Position numbers and translations under genes: made by a program. Below are positions 55,003-64,000 of a stretch of 64,000 bases of DNA, in pieces; the first letter of the stretch is position 1, and every line of letters begins with the position of its first letter. Below the pieces are notes generated by a model. That model was not told the origin of the DNA and did not search any database. It saw only the letters and a list, made by a program, of their open reading frames with translations. Origin of the DNA: Przewalskia tangutica (lineage: Eukaryota > Streptophyta > Magnoliopsida > Solanales > Solanaceae); NCBI GenBank assembly GCA_029844215.1, contig CM056723.1, forward strand, positions 86,916,790-86,980,789, given 5' to 3'.

Positions 55003-58000
55003 TGTTATACCGTATTTTCAGTATATGCGTGGGGCGTACGTAGAAAATTTGAAACTTGTACTAAGGCTTGGCCGAATTAATTTTGTTCACGACACCCGTT
55101 TAGAGTCGTGTTTCGACGAAACGTTTTCACAGCTTTGGTAGGGGAAATTACGGCGATGTCATTTCTAATTTTTTCGGATTTTTACGAGAGAAGAAACATT
55201 TTTGACCAACGGGAGGGCGACACTTGGCACCCTCCAATTGGTGGACTTGAACGTCCATTTGGACGAATTGGACAAAGAGGAGCACGTTTTTGGTGCCTTG
55301 GAAAAGTCAAGGAGTTGGTAGGATATTTGTGTTGGTAAATCCTAGCCCTACACTTGCCTAACACATGGATTGATCTTGGCCTTTGGTTGGCCATCCCTTG
55401 ACCTATAAATACCCCTTAAGGTTGAAGACTTCTTCATCCAAAAATGCCTAAGTCTTGTGAGCTCTTCCTCCTCCCTTCACTTGTTCTCGTCCTTTCCCCT
55501 TGGCGAGAGCCCTCCCCTTGAGTTGGCCTTGTGGCGAGACTTCACCCCTCCTTGTGGTGTTGTTCTCGTATAATGTACCCCACTTTGTGGTGTAGAAATA
55601 CTCTCAAAAGTATTGTTATAATGCCCAATTACCTTAGCCATATACCTTGTTGTATTCTAAGGTTATACCTATCTGAAAAGCCAGAAAATACTATTATACT
55701 TCCGTCAGTCCAAAACCGAAACCACAGGAAAATCTCCATAGTCAGTTGGAGTATTGTGTAGAAGTTGGTTAGAACTTCTAAGGGTGGTTTAGAGCGGGTT
55801 GGGCGCTCGGAGTTGGAGCTAAGCGATTGCCAGGATCGACTTTAAGCTAGGATAATTATGGGCTTATCGAGGTAATTATCTTGTCCTCTATTGTAATTGG
55901 AAATTACATGATTGCTTGAATATATAGTTGAAGTATACTATATAATAGAATGAACGTAGTTATCGGCAATGTCTTGCGACTTAAGCTGAATTCTGAGAAA
56001 ATCTTGAGCTGTAATTACATAGGGTTGTATTCTGATGACTTGTGTAGTAGTACCATGGAGTAGAGTTGTACCCGTTAGGGTTAGATGTATAACCCCGGTT
56101 GGCTTGGTAGCGGCCTCGATAGAGGAGGAGATTTCTGTTGTTGCGGGGAGAGTCTTTGCCGAATTTTGGTAGAATGTTCTACGAAGAGACCTAATGTTAA
56201 TAAGCGCCTTGTGGCCTTATAGGTGGGAGTACTACGTGTGGCGCGATCGCTTGGCTTAAGGAGTAGCCGGCGGTTGAGCGTTTTGCTATTAGTCGATACT
56301 CGTCGCGAGGTATGTGAACCTCTTCCTATCTCTTCTAGCATGATATGTGTGAACTATGTAGTACGGTAGGCGTCATGTGCTAAATGTATTTGATTGGTGT
56401 AAAACATAAAGTGTTATAACGGCTTTATGGGAAGTTGGTTATAACAGCTTTATGTTGGTTAGAAAATACATGTGTTTTTAAAAGGTAACTGATTTGAACT
56501 ATAACTGGCTTGTTATGTGTTAATAAATAACTTGAAGTATTTCAAAGATTTTGAATCATTTTGAAAGAAGAAGTAATACTTGGTTTTTGAAAACTTAAGA
56601 GTTATACTAGCTTTATGGGAGGTTAGGTATAACGGCTTAAGAATGTTTTACTGATTTCGGAAATCAGAATGTGTATCGACAAACCACTGCAGCGTTAATA
56701 AAAGGAAATGTTCTGACTAATTAAGTATTAATAAAACCAGTAGAAACTTCCATCTGCATAGAAACTAAGATGAGACAAAATGATATTTCCTAGATCATGG
56801 TTCTTTGTAATAAGATTGTTATAAACAAGAATATCCTACTCACATGTAAGGCTTAGGTTTCTCAGTTGTTTAAAGGAGAATTATATTCTTAAATGAATAA
56901 GATTATGAACTTCGAAACCGTTCTAAAATGAGAAACTTGAACATTGGAAATTAGGCAAACTTAAACATTGGAAAAGAATGTTGATACTTGATTTTACAAA
57001 GAGGAGTAATTGATTTACTTTAAAAAGATAATCACTCTATGTTCATATACTCTTTGGTATTGTGTGGTTTTTGTGAAGTAACGTATCTTGTAAAGATTTA
57101 ATGTATGAAGTGCTTTGGGGATAGGTACCCGAACTTGTTAGTAGAAAGTACCTTGTGTGAATAACTTGATTGTATTGGTTTGTGATAGCCTTGTAATACT
57201 TTCTTGTTGACTTGATAAGTAAGCATGTTAGGATGCTACGTGTGTTAGTATCTTGTGATTATTATGTGAGGGGGTCACTCCTGTTGTGCTTACGTTGTTA
57301 AGCGTTAAGCCCGTTATCTTTATTATTGTATCACATACCCTGACTTATTATACAGGGCTTGCCACCGCGATGCGGTCTTTACGGCTATCGCGGTCCTCGT
57401 GACTATGCGGTCGCGGTAGCTCGAGTTGATCATTCGGGTGTTTAGCACGACGCGGGGATTCCTATGCGGTCTGTTGAGACTATGCGGTCTTTTGAGACTA
57501 TGCGGGTTGCGGGAGCCTGGCGGATACCGAGGTTGTTTGCGCCCGATGCGGTATACCTCGGTGATGCAGGACCATGATTGAGAATACCTCATGCGGGTCC
57601 GTGTGTGACCTATGCGGAGGCTGCGAGTTCGAGGAATAGACGCGCATTGATATTGCGGGCGAGTGGCCAGCTTCGATCATGTAGTGCGGTCTAGAAAGAC
57701 CTCGGGATACAGTTTGTGGTATTTTTGGTACTGTGGGTCTTAGTAGTCGGCTATGCCTTCGTACTTGCCCCGTACGGTTTTATTGTGATGACTTTGAGGC
57801 GTGAGTCACGACTTGACATATCGCTTATTTGTTGTGGGTATGGTTTGCTTATCATACATGTCTCCCGCTTTATAGACTATTATGATTTCATTCTGATATT
57901 TTTAGTTTCACATACTCGATTTTGTTATCGACCTCCTTGGGGCTGCGTTCATCTGCGCGAGTTGAGTACACGATCGTTGATCCTAGCTCTCGAGTCGCGA

Positions 58001-58354
58001 TTTCAGCGTTTGGGAAGCTCCGTTTCTCGGAGGCTTATCGGTGGTATAGTCCCTGTCGTAGTGAGTGTTTACATTCGGGGGTTTGGCGGGGCCACTGTCC
58101 CATAATTGTCGTATCATTTCTTAAGTGCATGTAAATCTTTGTTGTGGCGGGGTTTGTAAAAAGGATTAAAATTTGTTCATTTGTAAAAGAGTTGATGGTT
58201 ATATATATGCCGAAAGGCAAGTTTTCACAGATCATTGTTTTATATTTCTGTTATCTCATGTTGTTGTTTTATGTTCCGCTGATTACTCTGATGTTGTGTC
58301 ACTAGGGTGCCCGGGGTAAGGCACCAGTCACGGGCCCAGTTTCGGGTCGTGACA
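55003..58354 (+). repeat. Element G, 3' LTR
   Basis: TGTTATACCG (one C-run shortened) to GGGTCGTGACA, followed by GTTTA. TATA box 55404-55411. Confidence 0.92.
55404..55411 (+). promoter_or_regulatory. G 3' LTR TATA box
   Basis: CC-TATAAATA-CCCC. Confidence 0.75.
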
Positions 58355-59344
58355 GTTTAAATGTTATGGACAATTCTTTATCGAGTCCCATGAGATGGGC
58401 CGAGACATGTATTCCATACGATTATTTATCGAGTCCCATGAGATGGGCCGAGACATGTATTCCATACGATTCTTTATCGAGTCCCATGAGATGGGCCGAG
58501 ACATGTATTTCATACGATTCTTTATCGAGTCCCATGAGATGGGCCGAGACATGTATTCCATACGATTCTTTATCGAGTCCCATGAGATGGGCCGAGACAT
58601 GTATTCCATACGATTCTTTATCGAGTCCCATGAGATGGGCCGAGACATGTAATCCATACGATTCTTTATCGAGTCCCATGAGATGGGCCGAGACATGTAT
58701 TCCACGATTCCACCTCGAGTCCCGTGGGATGGGCGAGACATGTTATACGTATCATACGATTTATACCTAGGCTGGCGGTGAGCGAGTTCCACGGCGTGAG
58801 GATGACTTTGAGAGTGAGTCCTGCGCTTGACATGACTACTTTTATGTTGTATGGCGTAGTTTGATTATCATACATGTCTCCTCTTTTATATAAGCGTATG
58901 ATTTCATTTCTGATATTTTCGATTCACATACTTGGTACATGTCATCGACCTCCTTTGAAGTGCGTTCATCTGCGGTGAGGTACACGATTGTTGATCCTCG
59001 CTCATAGGGTCACGATTCAGCGTTTTGGGAAGCTCCGTGTCTCGAGGCTTATCTTTGGTATAGTCCTGTCGTTGTAGGTACTTACATTCGAGGTATGGCG
59101 GGCCACTCCCGCCATTGTTGTTATAACATTCTTAGAAGTGCATGTAATGCTTGTTGTGGCGGGGTTGTAAAGGATATCGCTCAATTTCTGTATATATGCA
59201 AGAAGGCAACCGTTTTGGTTGGCCTGTTTTATTATCATATCTATTGTTCATGTCTTGTTTTATATTCCGCTGGTTACTCTGATGTATGTCTACTTGGGTG
59301 CCCGGGTAAGGCACCAGTCACGGGCCCGGGATCGGGTCGTGACA
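58355..59344 (+). repeat. LTR E, third piece
   Basis: Starts with the right TSD of G (GTTTA), carries a 48-bp minisatellite, and ends GGATCGGGTCGTGACA before the primer site. U5 inverted repeat GGTGCC/GGCACC at 59297-59315. Confidence 0.87.
58381..58760 (+). repeat. 48-bp minisatellite, seven near-perfect units plus a degenerate eighth
   Basis: Units start at 58381, 58429, 58477, 58525, 58573, 58621 and 58669 with TCGAGTCCCATGAGATGGGC. Each contains the perfect hairpin CCCAT-GAG-ATGGG. Because 48 is a multiple of three, frames stay open on both strands across the array; these are not genes. Confidence 0.95.
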
Positions 59345-59348
59345 AAAG

Positions 59349-59360
59349 TGGTATCAGAGC
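59349..59360 (+). promoter_or_regulatory. Primer-binding site (tRNA-Met), E
   Basis: TGGTATCAGAGC. Confidence 0.92.
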
Positions 59361-59406
59361 AGTTAATCCTCGGAAAGTGTCTCTGAGCCGTATCTAGTAT
59401 AGTCTT

Positions 59407-59440
59407 GATTATCGGTGTGTTGTGCACCACACCAATAATC
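59407..59440 (+). other. Leader hairpin with GTGCAC loop, E
   Basis: GATTATCGGTGT / ACACCAATAATC, loop GTTGTGCACC. Confidence 0.65.
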
Positions 59441-59546
59441 AAGAGGCTATAGGATATTTAGGATTGGTTTCCATTCTTCTCATTCTGAGATCGTGCCTTA
59501 GAGCTGTGTTATAAGTTGGACCTCTAACGTATTCTTTTATGCGATT

Positions 59547-60648
59547 ATGCCTCGCGCATGGCAATCGGGGCCCGAAGGGCAAAGCGTGAGGAGGCTGCGA
59601 GTAGAATGTGGCGGTCTCTGCGAGACCACGATACCGAGCCTCGATCCCGGCACGGAGGCGAGAGATGGGTTACAAGAGATGGCTTGATTATTGGCGGAGA
59701 TAGTGGCAAGGCACGAGGATAAATTGGATGCGGCGATTAATGCCGGTAGTACCGTAGTCCACGAGGCGGATAGTTTGAGGCTGCGGGACTTTACGAGTTG
59801 CAGCCCGATGTTTTATGGATCGAGGCACGAGGATCATGAGTGATCAAGCTTGAGACCGTCGGTGGTCTTAGGTTCGCGTCGGCTGCGTGATCTGCGATCG
59901 GCGGTTTGGTCGTGGGAGGCGTCGGGGAGCATGCGCCTCGGCTATTTGGGGCGATTTCTCGGAGGCATTTCTCGGCCACTTCTTGCCTCCGCAGATGAGA
60001 GAACGCGGGCGACAAATTTCTAATCTTTGAGGCAGAGAGGCGTGCGGTTGGGAGTACAACGTGGAGTTCGACTCATTGGCTCGGTATGTCCCGTGTTAGT
60101 AGCTAATATGGAGGACAGAGTACACCGCCACGTCACGGGCTCGATGACTACTTGGCGAGAGCTTGTTGGGTATAGCCGCCCGGTAGGGCATGGACATTGC
60201 CGCATGCGAGCTTATGCACTAGGATGTGAGGCGGAGGGTCGACGGAATGGCCGAGATCGATGAGAGGGCGAGCAGCGAGGTCCTTTGGTAACTTTGGCGA
60301 ACCGCCAGCGAGTTAGTTATGCACCTCCGCCCGATCTGAGTGGTCCTCCGCGATTTTGGGGCGTTCGGTATTCGGGAGGCTGGTCGAGCTCGGGGCCAGT
60401 TCCGCGGTATACATGGGTTCTAGCCAGTCGGGTTCATGCTTTCCTCAGTGTGCACGATGCGGCAAACGTCATCCCGGGGAGTGTCGTCTTTTTACTGGTG
60501 CTTGTTTCACCTGCGGCCATCAGGGCCATGTGACGAGGCATCTAGAAGGAGGATACGGTAGAATGGCGCGACCAGGGTCGATGGCGAGTTCATCGCCTTA
60601 TAGCTATGCGGCAGGCGTGATTAGGATTAAAGCGACGAAGGAAAAATG
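59547..60648 (+). pseudogene. gag: Gag of element E (core present, frame-broken)
   Basis: Begins ATGCCTCGCGCATGGCAATC. Unlike B and G it retains capsid-core traces: ADSLRLRDFTSCSPMFYGS near 59770-59820, and MEDRVHRHVTGSM plus MRAYALG near 60110-60240, aligning with element A gag. One knuckle module remains: CARCGKRHPGECRLFTGACF then TCGHQGHVTRH. Many indels fall at CAG/CTG sites. It is the fuller version from which the core-deleted B and G gag could derive. Confidence 0.8.
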
Positions 60649-61240
60649 AAGCAGATGATACAGGTATATTCTTACCCCTCTAGAGACTAGTATGCGTTGA
60701 TGATATGATGAAGTGCTAAGTATTATATTCAGATAGCATTGTGTTAATTGTGTTTAGAAAACATGGTTAGTTAGAAAGGTAATATTGGGGACAGGTAAAT
60801 TGTGAGCCTTAGAATATTATACGTAGAGACCTTAGATGCGAGGCCATCTTGAGTAAAAGATTTATTTTTTTTATGTTGACCTTTATCGGAGTGCATAGTA
60901 TACGTGGGATATATTTGTGTGATAAGTCCCTGAGTGGTATGAAATGAAAGAGGGTAGTAGAGCTAAGGAGACCACTAGGTTTTCGTGACTTGATTAGTAA
61001 GATTGTTCCGGATCGGGGGAACAAGAGTTTGGCGCGATAGCGGGTCGGGTTGAGGACCGATCGCGGGTCAACCCGTGTCCTATGATGTGGTGGGGTCAGT
61101 TCGAGGTGGTCCCGCCAGGTGGTAGGGTCACGAGGGCGCTAGGCCCAAGTTTAGATGACCGTTGTACGAGTTCGTGGATGCGTTCGACCAACAGCCGGGC
61201 CGATGAGATCAGCCCATCTTGTCTTTCGATCGGGGTATTT
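60649..61240 (+). other. Non-coding spacer of E
   Basis: Counterpart of 5319-5938; no coding motif recognised. Confidence 0.65.
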
Positions 61241-61610
61241 ACTCGCGAGAGGTTATGCGAGATGTTATATATCGGGAAGGTTGTAAGACCGCACGGGTTC
61301 CTACTCTTACTTTATGATGACGGTGGAGCCCGATTATGACTATTTCTTTTTCTGGAGGTTTTACGGCGGTTAGGAACTTCGGGAGTCTCGATGTGCATTC
61401 ACCTCGGGCGGTGTTTTTGATTTTCAGAGGTAGTTGTAAGGATTATTCGCATCTTGTTGAGTGAGTATTATAATAGCTACCATTTCAGTATTCGGATATC
61501 GCCTTATGAAGCCTTGTATGGGCGGAAGTGTAGGTTGTCGGTCGATTGGTTCGATGTTGGCAAGGTTCAGATAGTTGGTCCATACTTGATCCAGCAGGAT
61601 GTGGATAAGG
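61241..61610 (+). pseudogene. Integrase remnant of E, cut by LTR H
   Basis: KVVRPH-like start, then SYHFSIRISPYEALYGRKC and LSVDWFDVGKVQIVG with PYLIQQDVDK at the end; the LTR H start follows directly. The last part is open in one frame and closer to functional integrase sequence than the B copies. Confidence 0.82.
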
Positions 61611-62013
61611 TGTTATACCCCGTATTTCCAGAGTATGTACGTAAGGGAATACGTACAAAAAGTTTGGCCTTAAAGTTAGCCTTGGACGTTTTTTTTGTAC
61701 ACAACTCACTAAAAGAATCGTTTCGGCGAAGCGTTTCCACGGCTTTCGTAGGAAAATTCCGGCTATGCCATTACTAATTTTGCGGATTTTTAGAGAGGCG
61801 AAACATTTTGGACCAAAGGGAGGGCGACACTTGGCACCCTACCATTGGTGGACTTGAATCGTCCATTTGGACGAATTGGAGAACCATGGCACGTTTTTTG
61901 TGCCTTGTGCACAAGTCAAGGAGTTGGTAGGATATTTGTGTATAGTTAATCCTCACCCTACACTTGCCTTGCACTTGTCTTCATCTTGGCCATTGGTTGG
62001 CCAAGGCTTGAGC

Positions 62014-62021
62014 TATAAATA
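62014..62021 (+). promoter_or_regulatory. LTR H TATA box
   Basis: AGC-TATAAATA-CCCC. Confidence 0.75.
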
Positions 62022-62744
62022 CCCCCAGAGATGAAGAGTTCTTCATCCACAAAGTTATCTTCCAAGTCTTGAAAAATCCTCTCCTCTCCCTTAGCCTTTC
62101 GTCCAACACCTCCCCCTTGAGTGAGTTTGGCGAGGCCTACCCACTAGCCTAGCAAATCTACCCCCTCCCTGGTAGAAAAGTTATCTTCTAGTATTGTTAT
62201 AATGCCCAAAATACCTAGCCCAAATCCCTTAGTCCATTGTAGAAGTTGTGAAGAACTTCTAAGGTTTCTTAGACTCTGGAGCGTACAACTTAGGAGCTAA
62301 ACCTTGCTCAGTAGCGACTTTATCTAGGATATTATTGGGCTTACCGAGGTAACTAATCCTAACCTCTTTTGAATTAGAGAATACTTCTTGTAGTAGTATA
62401 AGAATAAGTATAAATACTTAGAAGAATATCACGAGAATAGAATTGAATTATCACGATGAAGGGTTTAAAGAAGAATAATCACACTATACTTACATAGAAT
62501 TTGTTTTTGATGAACTTATATAGCTCACGGGTAGGAAGTGCTGCCCGACTTACCGTAGAATTGTGAACCCTCTGTTTAGAATGACCTTGAGTAGTCTTTG
62601 ATAGATGTGCGTGACTATTATAGGTGACTCTGCTGCGACATATTGACTTGGCGGTGGTTTTTTTGAGAAGGTATGTGATTCTTCCTAAAGCATGATATTT
62701 TACAATATATAGTGCGGTGAAGCGTACATGTGTTAATCGAATAA

Positions 62745-62850
62745 TAACTACGGCAATGTCTTTGACTTAAGCTGAATAATACTTATGGCAATGCCTGGCT
62801 TAAGCTCGAATAATACTTACGTGATGCCACGCTTAAGCTTTGAATAACAA
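62745..62850 (+). repeat. Short tandem repeat, about three units of 35-40 bp
   Basis: Repeats of GGCAATG ... CTTAAGCTGAATAATACTTA. The same GGCAATGTCTTTTGACTTAAG word is single-copy in LTR S (near 30220). Confidence 0.75.
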
Positions 62851-64000
62851 AGAAGCTGGAAGCATTTCAAAGAATCTGAATCATTTTTAACGAAGATAAA
62901 TATTTGGTTTTAAAACAAAAGCTTAAGAGTTATACTAGCTTTATGGGAAGTTAGGTATAACAACTTAAGAAAGATAAAAAGGAATTTTACTTGTTTGTTT
63001 ATAAAAGCCTTGTATTGATTTCTATTAAGTGTAGTAAGATTTGTGTGATAAGTAGACATATTATGATGCTACAGGTTAGTGTCTTGAAATCTTGTGTAAG
63101 GGGTCATTCTTCTGTGCTTACGTTGCTAGCAGGTAAGTCCGTTGTCTTGTTATTGTATCACCTACCCCCTTTGTTATACAGGGCTTGCCCCTTGATCTTG
63201 GTCTATACGGCTATGCGGTCTGTGAGACTATGCGGGCAGCGGTATGCTCGTGATTGATCATTAGGGTGTTTAGCCCGATGCGGGGATTCCTATGCGATAT
63301 TGAGACTACGCGGTCTTTTGAGGCTATGCGTCTGCGGGAGCCTAGGCGGATCTGGGGTTAGCTGCCCCGATGCGAGAATACCTCATGCGGGTGCATGTGT
63401 GACCTATGCGGGTGCGGAAGTCGAGGACTAGGCACGCGAGAATGATACTATGGGCGATTGGCCTTGCCCGATCATTCGCGGCCTAGAATAGACACATTCT
63501 GATTTTCCTATTCTTGTTGTTGTTTGTGATGTGGCACTATGTGCAATTGAAGATTGTATTTGTGAAAAGGTTTTAAATACTTTGATTTCATTTGATTCTT
63601 TATAGTTTCACATACTTGGTACTGTTATCGACCTCGCCGGGGGTTGCGTTCATCCGCAGGTAAAGGCAGCCAGTGCTAGATCCGCATCCTTAGGATCTTT
63701 TGCGTTGGTGTCGGGAGCTCCATCTTCTAGGAGGCTCTACTTTTGGGTATGATCTCCTGTTGTAGATAGTTTTGTCTGATCGAGGGTATGGCGGGCCTGT
63801 CCGCCATAGTTGTATTTTCCTTAAGTGCGTAGTCGTATTTATGCAGTTTGGGATGTAGCTTCTGAACCATGATTATTTATATATGCCGAAAAGCGACGTT
63901 TTCTTACATAAAGCGTATGTCTTATTTTATAAACTGTTTCTGTCTTGTTTTATATTTCCATTGGTTACTCGATGTATGACTACTTGGGTGCCGGTAAGGC

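Larger units (their letters stand above)
49151..58354 (+). mobile_element. Element G: complete gag-only LTR retrotransposon (family 2)
   Basis: LTRs 49151-52510 (3360 bp) and 55003-58354 (3352 bp), interior of 2.49 kb, GTTTA duplications. Same plan as one unit of array B: primer site, leader hairpin, short gag, integrase tail, polypurine tract. Coding parts are heavily damaged as read. Confidence 0.92.
37598..61610 (+). mobile_element. Element E (interrupted by F and G; 3' end not in window)
   Basis: LTR pieces 37598-37831, 47495-49150 and 58355-59344 join, after removing F and G with their duplications, into one LTR of about 2.87 kb that begins TGTTATACCCCG and ends GGGTCGTGACA. Primer site, hairpin, gag with a capsid core, spacer and integrase tail follow until LTR H interrupts at 61611. 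No protease, RT or RNase H is seen, so it is gag-only like B and G, but with a longer gag. Confidence 0.85.
61611..64000 (+). mobile_element. LTR H (family 2, runs off right edge)
   Basis: TGTTATACCCCGTATTTCCA start inside E's integrase remnant, with no polypurine tract before it, so it is a separate insertion and not E's own 3' LTR. The window ends within the GGTGCC-GGTAAGGC U5 hairpin, probably a few tens of bases before the LTR end. Solo LTR or full element cannot be told. Confidence 0.85.

Noticed and set aside
58364..58792. Repeat-protein-like frames on both strands (142 and 134 codons)
   Set aside because: The 48-bp repeat unit is divisible by three, so absence of stops in one unit opens the whole array on both strands.
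1..64000. Search for a host gene, rRNA, tRNA or cellular operon
   Set aside because: Every longer frame is explained by gag/pol or lies in an LTR; nothing resembling a host gene was recognised.

Overview
This window is intergenic chromatin from a large, repeat-rich plant genome, most likely a eudicot and possibly an asterid (low confidence beyond 'plant'). The evidence is long LTRs starting TGTTAYACCCCGTA and ending in CA, a primer-binding site matching initiator tRNA-Met, 5-bp target-site duplications (TSDs), and gag/pol remnants of the Ty3/gypsy chromovirus type (probably Tekay/Del). I found no host gene, tRNA, rRNA or CRISPR. Essentially every base belongs to an LTR retrotransposon, and most of the elements are nested inside one another.

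Layout. I name the elements A to H plus S. A (minus strand, oldest layer) supplies 1-1479 (3' LTR) and 16667-19533 (gag-only interior and part of the 5' LTR). B (plus, 1481-16666) is a tandem LTR-interior-LTR-interior-LTR array inserted exactly at A's LTR/polypurine-tract junction, TSD AACAT. C (plus) starts at 19534 inside A's 5' LTR; its own LTR is split by D (minus, 22227-36443, TSD CGATT) and resumes at 36444-37053, followed by a short gag. D is the only element with a recognisable full pol (protease, RT, RNase H, integrase, chromodomain), broken by stops and frameshifts. D's gag is split by S (29255-32234, plus), a solo LTR with duplication CTGA. E (plus) starts at 37598 inside C's gag. 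E's 5' LTR is split twice, by F (minus, 37832-47494, TSD CTTAG) and by G (plus, 49151-58354, TSD GTTTA). E's interior (59345-61610) is then cut by LTR H (61611 to the right edge). The deepest nesting is A > C > E > F or G.

How the parts work together. A, B, F and G carry gag-like sequence but no protease, RT or RNase H, so they look like non-autonomous gag-only elements (the TR-GAG type). They share the tRNA-Met primer site, polypurine tract, LTR ends and 5' leader with pol-bearing D, so a D-like relative is the plausible source of enzymes.

The most interesting signal is in the leader between the primer site and gag. All eight leaders in the window keep a hairpin with a self-complementary loop hexamer: GTGCAC in seven copies and GCGCGC in F. 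The double change keeps the loop self-complementary, which is what a kissing-loop RNA dimerisation signal should look like. A second candidate is a conserved splice-donor-like GAG|GTAA in every LTR, paired with a pyrimidine-rich CAG acceptor 2-3 nt before the gag ATG, implying a leader intron of about 2-3 kb.

Caveat. Patches of the sequence (for example 10.6-11.1, 15.6-16.5, 32.3-33.9, 50.8-54.9 and 57.3-60.6 kb) show a systematic change of CAG/CTG to CG, CGA or CGG and shortened C/G runs relative to sister copies. This looks like unpolished long-read consensus error, so many frameshifts here may not be real.
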